From: Tilletia caries
Taxonomy: Eukaryota; Basidiomycota; Exobasidiomycetes; Tilletiales; Tilletiaceae
NCBI GenBank assembly: GCA_032718865.1
Contig: JALUTQ010000027.1
Span: 930,001 to 994,000, forward strand
Direction: 5' to 3'
Length of the DNA stretch: 64,000 nucleotides
Position 1 is the stretch's first letter. Each line of letters opens with the position of its first letter. This document shows positions 1 to 9,800 of the stretch, piece after piece. Made by a program: the position numbers and the translations under genes. Under the pieces are notes generated by a model. It was not told where the DNA came from, did not search any database, and saw only the letters and a list, made by a program, of their open reading frames with translations.

Positions 1-3000
1 GCGCCGCCCAGAAACAATCGAACTCGGCTACCAGTGCCGTTGACCCCAGCCCCAGCTGCTTCCTCCCCGAGGTGAGCCTTGCGAATGTGACCGTCTTTGT
101 GAGGAGGTCGGCTGGGTTATCGTCGGTGTGTACCCTTTGGACCTTGATCGTGCCGTCGTTGTTACTGTCACGAACGAGATGATGGTGAATGCCGATATGC
201 TTTGTGCGATGATGGGACCCTGGGTTCCGTGCGAGCGCTTCTGCCCCAGTGTTGTCGGTAAACATATCCACTGGCTCCCGTACCCGAAGGCATAGCTCCT
301 CTAACAGCTGTACCGCCCAGATAGCTTCCCTCGTCGCCTCCGACAGCGCAATGTACTCGGCTTCGGTCGATGATATCGAGACCGTGTCTTGAAGTTTCGA
401 CCTCCAGGTGACGGGGTTTCCATAGAGGTAAAAGACGTAGCCAGTGACACTCCGTCTAGTGGTCGGGTCGGCGCCATGGTCCGAGTCAGAATACCCGACC
501 AGCTGAGCGAGCTCGCTGTGCCGGAAGCGGAGCCCAAGTTCCCGTGTCCCCGCGAGGTATCGCAGGACCCTCTTTGCTGCCGCTACGTGTTCTTCGGAGG
601 GGTTTGCCATAAAGCGCGCCAGCTTTCCAACCTGGAACGCGATGTCCATTCTCGTGCCCTGTGCAAGCCACAGCAGACATCCGATTAGGCCCGCGAAGTA
701 GTGTCGTTCCTGCGTTGTGGCGGCCGTTCCCTCTCTGGGCCGGAGGTGTTTGGAAGCCTCTGCCATTGGTGTGTCGGAGGGTTTGCATTCGGCCATTCCA
801 TACCGCTGAAGGATCTGGTCAACATAGCCAGTTTGGCTCATCGTCGCAATCCGGCCGCACTTTGATCTGTTGATCCAGATCCCGAGCATCGACGTCAATG
901 GGCCGTTGTCCGTCATCTTGAACCAGGAAGTGAATTGCGTTTTGATCTCGTTGATCATCTCCTCTGTTGGCGCTGCGATCGCCACGTCGTCGACGTAGAT
1001 GAGGATGATGACTGGGCCTTGACTCGTAGTCTTGTGGAAAAGACATGGCTCGCTCTTCAGCTGTTTGAAGCTTGCCTCAAGGCGCTTGTCGCGCAGCGTG
1101 TGATACCAATACCGCCCGGATTGTTTGAGCCCGTAGAGGGTCCGGAGCAAACGGCACACCCTCCCCGATCCGTCGTCATACCCAGGGGGCTGTCGCATGT
1201 AGATGTCGACGTCGAGTTCCCCATTGAGATACGCCGTCTTGACGTCCATCCCGTGGAGCCTGAGGTTGAGCTGAATGGCCAAAGTGACCATCATCCGTAG
1301 GGCGCTGAGCCTGGCCACTGGAGCGAACGTCTCATTGTAGTCGATCCCTTCTACCTGCGTAAACCCTTGCGCCACCAGCCGAGACTTCTTCCGAATCGCC
1401 CGTCCCTCCGGGTCCGTCTTAACCTTGTAGACCCACCGGCAGCCAATGAGTTTCCGGCCGGGGGTGGGTGGCACAGCTCCCAAGTACCCATCTCGATTAG
1501 CGATTTGTTCTCGTCGTCCATGGACGCCTTCCACTCGTCCTTATCCGAGCGCGACAGTGCTTGAGCGAATGTGGTCGGCTCGAGAAGCTGTCCGTCTAGT
1601 GTCCGAGCCTCGCGTCCTTGGCTTGCCAGCAGTGCCATCCCTTCGACCTCCGAGCACTCCGTGATACCAACCAGCTCGATCTTGGACCACTCGTCATCAA
1701 ACTTCCGCAGCTGTAGGGATGCTCCTAGTGCTTGCACATCGTGCAGCCTCGGACTCTTGCGCATGGGTTTCGATCCCTTTATCTTCCCTTTCCGTTTCCC
1801 ATCATCCTCCAAGCCCTTCACCACATCATCCTGACCCGCTTTCCCCACAGACTCCCTCTCCTGCCCTCTCGTCTCCACAGATCCTCCTTTCCCTCTCTCA
1901 TGCACCTCATCTCCGACCCGAACCTCCTTCTGCGCCACCCCATTCTCCAACGCCTCTTCCAGCCCGTTCTTCTCCCCAAGTACCCCCTCCTGCATCACCA
2001 TGTCCCCTTTCTGCATCGCTAGATCCTCGTCTTTCTCTCCAATTACCACCTCCTGCATCACTAGCCCCCTTTCCTCGTTTACCCCCTCCTGCTCCATCGC
2101 GTCCTCGTGCCGCTCCTCCTCGTTCGTCTCCAGTGGGTCCATTGTCGTAGTGCTTGGAACTGGGAGAGTCGAGATGGTAACTTCGCCGTCTCTTGTGATG
2201 CCGCCCAGTTCTTCGTCGTCGGGTAAGTCGGAAGGAACATCGAGAGCCTTCTCCCCCTCCCCGACGCGGCGCCGACGACGTCGTGGTAAGGAAGGACCAT
2301 CTCCACATGGTCGTCGGGTCGTGATGCGTGCTGTTGGAGGATGTCGAGGGACCGGCCTTCGTCGTATGTCCGAGTCTCATCGAACAAAACAGATCTGCTG
2401 TATCGAAGGGGGGGGGTTTGTGACGTCTGACGGTACGTACACCAGCCATCCCTTCCGGTCCTCCGACAGGCCAAGGAAGGTCCCACGCACGCCTCGGGCC
2501 GACAGCTTCCCGTCCGAACGGTGTCGGGCATCTTGCATCGTCCAGCACAAACACCCGAAGGTCCGAAGCATGGTCAGGTCGACAGGTTGTTTGGACCATA
2601 GCTCCTGTGGGATCCGGTACCCGAGACTGCGGTGGGGCGTGCGATTGACCAAGTACGCCGCATACCGCCAGGCGAATGGCCAGAAACCAATCGGTAGCCG
2701 CGCCGCCGTCAACATCGCACGTCCACGCTCTTGTATAACCCCCCTGAAACCGTTCCACCCGCCCATTCTGCTCGCTGGAGCCTGGTACTGTCCATCGCCA
2801 GCTGATTCCTTCCTTCGCAGCCCAGGAATCCATCGCATTGTTGTCAAATTCCGTACCATTGTCGGTGTGGAGAGTCTTGATCTTCTTTTCGGTATATGTC
2901 TCCACTTGACGAGCCCAGCGCTGAAGAACCTTGGTCACTGTTGTGCTGGACTTGTCGGCGATCGGGAACGTCCATCCTTTTCGGGAATGGTCGTCCAGGG

Positions 3001-4142
3001 TGCTAAGACAGTGCGTGTACTCGTTGTTTCCTGTATACGGCCCCGAAAGATCGCAGTGAGCGAGGTCGCCGATGTCGTCGGCCCGAGAGGTCGATGACTT
3101 GAAGGAAGCCTCCTTCAGGTTGGAGATCGCGCACGCATCGCAGCGATCCTCCCGGTCCACGAGGCGGAGAGCTGCACTCTTGTTGAGGTGCCGCAGTCCT
3201 TCGACACCGAGCCCAATGAGTCGCGCAATGGAGCCGAAGCTCATGTGTGCGAACCGTTGATGCCACCGAATGACCATTCGCTCTTGCGTAAGAGCACGAT
3301 GTGCCTGGTCCCCCTCACCAGCCTGATCGCCCTTTCCTCCATCGGTCCCACCCTCATCCCCTCCCTTCTCTGCGACCTCAATGTCCCCTATCCCCTTCGC
3401 TGCTGCTCCCACAGACGCTCCTTCTTTGCCCTCCCTGAGCTGCCACCGTGGCAGTCAGGTGTTCTGTGGAACATGGGGTAGAGGAGTCATCTTGGGTTCT
3501 CAATCTAGCAGCTGGTACGGTCTGTGAGGACGTACCTGAGGGATGTGCCCCTTCCCTGTGGAGCGAATACACCGAGGTGTAACAGGGGGACGGGGCGGGA
3601 CGTGATGCAGAGCGCCCCGGCATAAGGATCGGCCCATGCGGAGGTGATGCAGAGCACCTTAGACCACACTCATGAACCGCTATAACCGCTCCGGTAGCGC
3701 GATGTGGCCCGTATGGGCGAGACAACACAACAGTGGCACCACTGTGTGCGTCGCGTTCTAGTCTGTGTTCACACCCGTTGCTGATCAACAGGGTGGTGGA
3801 GGCTGTGTGTGGGAAATTGACATCCACACCAGCTTGATTCAATCTCTGTACGGACAGCAGATTGTGCGGGAACGTCGGGACGACGTAGACGTTATGGAGA
3901 GTGATAACGAGGGCAGGGGTGGTCCGGACTCGCATGGTCAAGGAGCCCCGGTGGGTGGCCGCAATTTTCTTGCCATCGGCGATTCGAATCATCTTGCTGT
4001 CCCTCGTCACGGTACCGTCCTCCAGCAGGTTGACGTCGTTGATGAAGTGGTGCGTGGCGCCGGAATCAAGGATCCAGCGCACCGGCCATGCTTCGCCTGG
4101 TAGAGGTGGGGGCGGCGGAACGGGGGTTTCCCGCACCGCCAC
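1..4142 (-). pseudogene. Copia pol remains: protease, integrase, RT, RNase H
   Basis: Minus-strand translation shows in order: a protease with WILDSGATHHF (near 4060), a pre-integrase zinc region starting WHQRFAHMS (near 3270), the integrase core with LHTDNGTEF and an NGRVER glutamate motif (near 2880-2770), the reverse transcriptase with YVDD at 986-997, and RNase H with SSTEAEYIAL (near 370). These lie in at least four different frames between 4142 and 1350, so the polyprotein cannot be made as it stands. A strongly acidic, Glu/Met/Gly-rich insertion (about 1750-2140) separates integrase from RT. Enzymatically the ensemble would process, copy and integrate the element's RNA. Confidence 0.85.
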
Positions 4143-4148
4143 GTTATC

Positions 4149-5993
4149 CTATGCGGACGTGATGACGTTCAGCGCCGAGGGGAGAGCATCGAGCTCATCT
4201 TCCCACACTTGCGCCTCGAACGCGCCGATTGCTGGAATGCCATTGGCGTAAGATGCCCGGCCGTCGTCCTTGTCGCAGGTGTGAGCCACGGTCGTTGGCG
4301 TCAGGGCGGAGAGGGCCCGGGCTGTTGATTCGGAATGAGATGGACCGGAATGAGGTGGTCCTTGACCTTTCGCCTCTTGGTTCTCCGGGCATTCCGCGGC
4401 ACGGTGTCCCGTCTTCTTGCACACAAAGCAGGCTCCCGTGAACGGCTTACCGTACCCTGCTTTTCGCCTCGCAACGAACTGTCTTGCGAAGTGTGCTGCG
4501 AAAGCCTGTACCTCCTCATCGTCGAGGTCAGTGTCGAACCCATCCTCCTCGGTGTCAGGCTCGTCAAAGTGGGCGGACGGCCGGGACAGCGGGGGAACAG
4601 ATCGGGTGGCAGGAGCGTTGCGACGCCGATCATCGAATGCGTCGAACGACTCTTCGGTTTCCGCAAGAATCTGGAGGGCCTTCTCGAAGGTGAAGACCTC
4701 ACCTGTTGCCTGTCGGGAGACGACGCTGTCCCTGACGGTCTGGAACCGAAAGCGCAGCCCAGCGAGGAGGAAGCCGACTTGCTTGGTCTGGTCGAGGTTC
4801 TCTCCAGCAGATTGAAGCTCGAGGTAGAAGCGCCGGAGACGTTTGCCGAACTCGCGCACTGATTCTTCTTCTCGTTGCCGATGCCGGCCCATCTTTGCAA
4901 TGAGCTTGAGTGCTGCGTAGCCCTGGTTTGGGACAAGCCAGTTTCGGAGGTCTCTGTAAAAGAAGCTACCACGAAGCTCCTGCTCGGAGGTCGTCTTGAG
5001 AAGGAGGGACTTGGCTGACGGCTCGGTGCAAGATTGTATGACCTGGCCGAGTTCCAAATCGAGAGCCTCGTCGTAGTCAGGGTGCGAGGTGAAGTCATTC
5101 GGGCCGAGATATAGCGGTCCGAAGATGGTTCCCTCGAGTATGCCGATAGCGCCGGGTACAGTGCCGAGGAGACTGTACAAGCTCGAACGCCAGTCGGACC
5201 AGTTGTCCATACCGAGCTTGGTGATGATCTTGACCATGTCCCAGTTGACGCGGCGGTAGGTGCGACCAGACTCTTGGTGATGCGAGGCTGTCTTGGCCGG
5301 AGCAACAGTGCCGGCAAGTGTCTCCTCGATCGCCCGCTTCCTCATAGCGAGGTAATCTTTGGCAGTCTTCTGCGTAGCCTCACGATGGACCTGCTCCTCC
5401 GTCCATTCCGGCTTCGTCGACCGCACGTAGTCCTGGTGGATGACAAAGAGGTCTTCTTTGATTCCCTTCATCGTAGGGTCGGAATCACGAGGCGCAGATC
5501 GGTAGGGAGTCGGGGCCGGCCTTGCGTACGACTGAAGGCTGAGCTGACCGCGATATGCCGTTGGGCTCGCCTGTGGTGAAAGTGGGAACCCGGAGACACC
5601 CATACTGGGTCGAGCGCGGGCGTGGCGCTTCTCGTTATCCGTGACCGTCGGGGTCAGGCCGTATGGACCCCCGGACCGGCCTGCTTGGAGAAAATTTGTC
5701 GGGCCGGTGGGGGTTAGGCCCAAGGCCGTCTGAAGGTCCGAGCCGAAACGTACCTCCTGAGAAGCGGTACCGGCGGCGGTCTGGGTGGGAGGAGTCCCGA
5801 AGACGCTGCCCTCTCCAGGGCGGATCGAGCTCAGGTTCTTCTGGGCCGCAAGGTCTTGTTCAACGACGGTGACCCGGTGGCCGATGTACATGACCGCCTT
5901 GTAGATGTCTGCCAGCGTGGGTTCTCGCTGCGCAGAGGTGTCATCGCCAGCGGAGGCGGGATTGAGAAGGTTCGTCGAACCGTGAGTGGACAT
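4149..5993 (-). CDS. Copia Gag polyprotein
   Basis: An uninterrupted 614-codon reading frame starts at the ATG at 5993, 30 bases inside the PBS. The central part (roughly residues 230-420) has the look of a Copia capsid region. A zinc knuckle of the form C-x2-C-x4-H-x4-C (CFVCKKTGHRAAEC) lies at about residue 525 and would bind retroelement RNA. The N-terminal third is Pro/Thr/Ser rich. The frame ends in a single TAG at 4149-4151, after which the same frame stays open into the protease. Gag would form the virus-like particle in the cytoplasm. The structural assignment rests on the knuckle and position; I cannot align the capsid part. Confidence 0.8.
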   Translation of the reverse strand: MSTHGSTNLLNPASAGDDTSAQREPTLADIYKAVMYIGHRVTVVEQDLAAQKNLSSIRPGEGSVFGTPPTQTAAGTASQEVRFGSDLQTALGLTPTGPTNFLQAGRSGGPYGLTPTVTDNEKRHARARPSMGVSGFPLSPQASPTAYRGQLSLQSYARPAPTPYRSAPRDSDPTMKGIKEDLFVIHQDYVRSTKPEWTEEQVHREATQKTAKDYLAMRKRAIEETLAGTVAPAKTASHHQESGRTYRRVNWDMVKIITKLGMDNWSDWRSSLYSLLGTVPGAIGILEGTIFGPLYLGPNDFTSHPDYDEALDLELGQVIQSCTEPSAKSLLLKTTSEQELRGSFFYRDLRNWLVPNQGYAALKLIAKMGRHRQREEESVREFGKRLRRFYLELQSAGENLDQTKQVGFLLAGLRFRFQTVRDSVVSRQATGEVFTFEKALQILAETEESFDAFDDRRRNAPATRSVPPLSRPSAHFDEPDTEEDGFDTDLDDEEVQAFAAHFARQFVARRKAGYGKPFTGACFVCKKTGHRAAECPENQEAKGQGPPHSGPSHSESTARALSALTPTTVAHTCDKDDGRASYANGIPAIGAFEAQVWEDELDALPSALNVITSA

Positions 5994-6022
5994 TTTTGGA
6001 TAGAGTCTCTGTAGGGGACGAA

Positions 6023-6034
6023 GCGGAGCTACCA
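6023..6034 (-). other. Copia primer-binding site (initiator tRNA-Met-like)
   Basis: The reverse complement reads TGGTAGCTCCGC, starting with the TGG that pairs with a tRNA CCA end. It resembles the Ty1 PBS (TGGTAGCGCC), which pairs with initiator tRNA-Met. The same 12 bases occur in the Gypsy element at 14544-14555. Confidence 0.6.
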
Positions 6035-6037
6035 AGT

Positions 6038-6174
6038 TGAGTAACGGTCCTCCGTACTAGCGCGCAGAGGTTCAGGGAGTAGGGAAATCTCAGACGTACC
6101 TCTGACCAGTATTCTTGGCTCAAGGTGTGTGTCTGTCTGATTGCGTGAAGGAGAGTGCTAGGAGGATACATTCA
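6038..6174 (-). repeat. Presumed 5' LTR of the Copia element
   Basis: On the plus strand the segment begins TGAGTAACGG and can be closed by CA at 6173-6174, giving a 137-bp TG...CA unit immediately outside the PBS. The inner edge is supported by the PBS; the outer edge is a guess because the other LTR is beyond the window. Confidence 0.4.
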
Positions 6175-6241
6175 TGAAGCTCTTCGATACCTTCCCCTTG
6201 CTGTCACCCTTTTCCCTCCGAGCGTACCTCCACGTAGCGTC

Positions 6242-7873
6242 CCTTTTTTTTTTTTTTTTGATTCATACGCTGACCCAGGCCGTGGAGGCCTATGCAGGGA
6301 AGAGAGAAGATCATACAACAGGAGGAGGAGTTAAGAGTGAGGACGATGTTGGAGGAGAGGTCGCAGCCAAAGGCGGGAGGGGAATCTGAAGGAAGTGGGG
6401 ATGCTGCGCACAGCGGAATCATATGAGAGTACCAAACGTACTCTATGCTGCATGTTTGAGCGCCATTGTGGGAGATGTGTCGTAGCCGGCGTACCAGCTA
6501 CAAGTCCGAGGGAAGGTTGCCAGGGGACGTCAATTCGTCATTTTTGGCGAGCGCGTCTCGCCATGCGCGTCGATGTGCGCATTGCTCGTCGTCTGCCTTG
6601 TGCGCCTCGCCGCAGTTGGAGCAGCGGAGGCTGTGTGTGGCGCATGATGAGGAGGCGGTGCTGCTGCATGCTGCGCAGGGAGGATGGTTGATTGTCGGAT
6701 GTTTTTCCCGCGCACAGCCGACAGACAGGAGATCGGCGACAGTGACGCGCGACGTGGCCGAACTGTTGACAGTGCCCGCATTGCTGGAGTCGAAGATTGG
6801 GCCGATATTCCGAGACGATGCGGGGCTGGTTGTTGTATCCAAGTTGACCCCGGTCCAAAGCCATGCGTTTGGCACCGGGGTCTTCACAAAGGACGAGGAC
6901 TGACCCGAAACCGTTTGGGTGGGCCTCCCGCTTCGCTGGAGAGGCGAGAAACCGCGTGTTGATGAAGTTGATGTTGTTGGTGGAGGTGAGAGCAGCTGCC
7001 ATGCCCTCACCATCCTTGTCGGCGAAAGGTATTCCGTGAACCACGATTGTTTGAAGGAGCCCGAACGTTGGTTCGCGCAGAGTGGGGAGTGCTTCTTGGT
7101 CGGGGAAGGCTTCCGCAAGCCATCGATCGCCTTCAGATGCGAGGACTTGCTCGACCTCCAGTTGGTTGGCAAAGTTGATGCCGATGTCGCCGCTCCTCAA
7201 CTTCTCGACCGAGAGTGGTGTGACCATCTGTGATCGAAAAATTGGGTCCTTGAGAGCGTTGAAGATCTGTGGTGCGCCGAGGTTGCGCGCGGGGTGGTCC
7301 GGAGGCAGCCCTCTCGTATTGAGGACGACGCGAAAGCGCACGCGCGGCGTGGATGTGTGCCTGTGCGCATACACCGTTGCCGCAGACCGTGCGGCAATCG
7401 TGCCGGGAGGAGGATTTCGTCGGTTGGGGGTCGATTCGGTTGTCGGGGGGGAAGGAGCAGCTGTTTCCAGCACCGTCCGCTCGAGCGCATCGAAGCGGCC
7501 GAGGAGTATCTCGAAATCCGACCTGGAGATGGGCGGAGAGGCATCCGCGGCATTCGGTGTGCTGGAACGGCCGGGAGCGGGAGCTGCTGAGGAAGAGAGA
7601 TGCTCCTGGAGTCTCTCGAGCCGAGTTGAGAGGGTCGTCATTTGAGGGTGCTGACGTGGCAGCCGCATGAGGTGGAGATTGTGGGGCGTCGGGCTCGTTG
7701 TCCGCCCGTCGCGCACCAGTGGACGAAGACGAAGCGTTCGTGGGGGCACGCGAGGTGCTCCCGCGGGCTCTAGGAGGCATGAGGGTAGGTTAAAGGATAC
7801 TTGGCGGGGGAGGCAGTTATGTGTACCAATCCACTCAAAAGTTAGGGGTCAGCTACATAGATGATGGTGGTTG
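6242..7873 (-). mobile_element. ORF1-only LINE (non-LTR retrotransposon) with poly(A) and TSD
   Basis: The insertion is bounded by an exact 12-bp direct repeat, CCACGTAGCGTC, at 6230-6241 and 7874-7885. Its 3' end is a run of 16 T on the plus strand (6244-6259), a poly(A) tail on the element's strand, directly against the repeat. Between them is one gag-like ORF1 and about 240 bp of 3' sequence. There is no room for ORF2 (endonuclease/reverse transcriptase). Target duplication plus poly(A) is the signature of target-primed reverse transcription, so this 1.63-kb unit was probably mobilised as it stands, by enzymes supplied in trans. An internal deletion after insertion of a full copy is the alternative. 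Confidence 0.8.
6498..7780 (-). pseudogene. LINE ORF1 (gag-like, three zinc knuckles), frameshifted
   Basis: ATG at 7780 and TAG at 6498-6500 frame an ORF1 of about 425 codons. It has a Ser/Pro/Ala-rich head, a central region (LNTRGLPPDHPARNL onward) and C-terminal Cys/His clusters beginning CGHCQQFGHVARHC, then CRLCAGK and CSNCGEAHKADDEQC. Such knuckle arrays are typical of ORF1 of Tad/I-like LINEs and bind element RNA. Reading through needs one frame change near 7620 and another near 6700, inside the second knuckle. Both may be old mutations. No endonuclease or RT motif follows. Confidence 0.7.
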
Positions 7874-7947
7874 CCACGTAGCGTCTCATCCCGAGCACGC
7901 CCTTTCAACTATTACATCTTATCTGACGCGACACTCAAGGCGTCCGT

Positions 7948-8352
7948 TGTAGTCGAGAACCTGCTCGAGGGTAGGAGTTGAGGCGGGGAAAAGAGGAGGT
8001 TGGTAGGAGGGCGGAACGCAATCAAAAGGGACGAGTGAAAAGGAAAGGAGATGAGAGGAAAAAGGAAGGTCTGATTTGTTACTCTCCCAAGAGGGGACGC
8101 TAGGTACAATATCGCCTCCTTTATAGGGATAGGGTCAAGGGTAGGCGAAGAACGAGAAGGTTCGATGGGATGAGAGAGGACAGCGAGGCGGTTGGGAGAA
8201 TGAGAAGGAGATGAAAGGAAACTCGCGATGGAAGGAGAAAGAACGACGGCGAACGAGAGGGTGCAGTTGGCGAGGCCGACTGCCGATGTTGGACCGCTGG
8301 CTTATGAGGCCTGATGGAGAGAGCACAGGCCAGCTCCACTCAGTCCACCACA
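7948..8352 (-). repeat. Gypsy 3' LTR
   Basis: A 405-bp repeat with TGTAGTCG...CCACCACA ends on the plus strand, matching 14559-14962. It has one extra A in a short A run and two base changes. A purine-rich tract (rc GTGGGAGA) directly precedes it on the element's strand, as expected for a polypurine primer. Confidence 0.95.
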
Positions 8353-8391
8353 TCTCCCACGACCGAGGAAGAGAACCTAGGGTTTCTCAAC

Positions 8392-9800
8392 GACATCCTT
8401 GGTGGTGGTGGCCGGGTCTCGCTGCAGCAGGGCTTTGATGCGCGGGCGGTACCTCTTGACATGCGTCGGGTGAAATGCAGAGGGGAGTGCGATGCCTTCG
8501 AGTGTCGAGAGGTGTACTCCTCCGTTGATGCCTTGCCAGACAACCTTGTAAGGACCATGCCAAGTGTCCTGGAGCTTGATCTCTGACTTCTTAATCTCGA
8601 TCGCCTTGAGGTTGCGAATGAGGACGAGCTGACCGGGCGAGAAGTTGGGCTCGACAAGGGATTCCTGAAGGTTTCGATGGGCGCAAGAAATTGCTCGTGC
8701 ATCCGTCTTTGCCTTTCGAGCGAGATTAACGACCAGCTGATGAGAGGCAAGCCTGTTGATTCGATCCGCAACTGTCGCCGCCAGCGCTGCCTTATCGTCG
8801 AGAATGGACTGGTATTTCTCGATTAAAAAGTGGTCCAGCGAGGTCGAGGGGAAGCAGTGGTTCGTGGCCGTGGAGCAGGAAGAACGGAGAATGGCCGTAT
8901 TGTCGTTGCACCGTTGTCCGATCGATCCAGCAAGCCAATTCAACTGCTTGAGGCCATGGAACGTCCAGCAAACGGGCAATGTGGATGATGGCTTCTTTGA
9001 GAGGGCCATGACCTCGTTCGACCGCGCCATTGGCTCGAGGGTTGTAAGGGCTGGTACGTGTGATGTCGACCTTATACTTGTTGAGCAACACGTCCACAAC
9101 GCCCTTGAACTCCGTGCCTTGGTCCGTGGTCACTTGGAGAGGGAGACCATGGCGCGTGAGGACGTCTTCGACCAGAAAACGAGCTACTGCTCTAGCCGTC
9201 TTCCTTTTGAGAGCTCGTGCCTCAACCCAACCGCTTAGATCGTCGCGGACCACCACAAGGTATCGTCTGCCGAGCGCCTTTGGCATGTAGGTGATGTCGA
9301 GTCCGATGCGCTGGAAGGGGTCTGGAGGTGCTGTGGGTCGGATCATTGCCTCGCTGCTGCTCCGCTCTCGCTTCTGGCAAGCGTCACAAGTCTCGATCCA
9401 GCTTCTCACGTCCGCCCAAAGCGAAGTTCAGAAGTAACGCTTCTCCAGCTGCTGTGCCGTTGCCTGAACACCCTTGTGACCCGACTCCTCGTGTGCCAAA
9501 CCCATCAAACGCTCTTGTTCCCCCTTTTCGTCCACAACCAGTCTGCCCGCTCCTTCGATTCCTCCACGTCTCCACAGAGCCCTTCCTGCCACAAAGTACT
9601 GCGAGGCCTTCTTCAGAAAGCGTTTGTTCGAAGCAAAGTCGTTGACTCCCGCTGGCTTCTTGCCAAGGGCAAGGAAATCGAAAACGCCTTGGTGCTCGTC
9701 CGAGAGTGTCCGAATCGTGGAGCCCTCGACTCCAACACCTGCCGACACGGAAGAAACGTTCCCACCATCGACCAGGAGGGAGAACAGGTCAACCGGCTCT
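8392..9800 (-). pseudogene. Gypsy integrase, broken
   Basis: The H2C2 zinc domain (HEESGHKG, then CDACQKRE), the catalytic core with GLDITY, VTTDQGTEF and NGAVERGHG, and a C-terminal chromatin-targeting-like part (WHGPYKVVWQG ... HVKRY) are all recognisable. Three lesions are visible: a frame change at the RT/integrase junction near 9800, a TGA near 9428 at a position inside the zinc domain where Trp is usual, and a frame change near 8830 between core and tail. This copy cannot make a full integrase despite its near-identical LTRs, unless these are assembly errors. Confidence 0.75.

Larger units (their letters stand above)
1..6174 (-). mobile_element. Ty1/Copia LTR retrotransposon, truncated by window edge
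   Basis: On the minus strand the order is Gag with a CCHC zinc knuckle, aspartic protease, integrase, then reverse transcriptase/RNase H. Integrase before RT is diagnostic of Copia (Pseudoviridae). The 5' end is at the right (near 6174) and the 3' LTR lies outside the window. A primer-binding site (rc of 6023-6034, TGGTAGCTCCGC) sits three bases inside the presumed 5' LTR. Gag is open, but protease to RT is broken by several frame changes, one at a G run near 2409-2417, so the copy looks dead or poorly resolved. The outer LTR boundary is an estimate because the second LTR cannot be compared. Confidence 0.9.

Noticed and set aside
389..1300. Plus-strand frames of 70-120 codons across the Copia RT region
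   Set aside because: They are antisense shadows of the minus-strand RT and RNase H, whose YVDD and SSTEAEY motifs are clear.
2000..3097. 365-codon plus-strand frame
   Set aside because: Antisense to the Copia integrase; no recognisable motif and an Arg/Ser/Pro-skewed composition typical of shadow frames.
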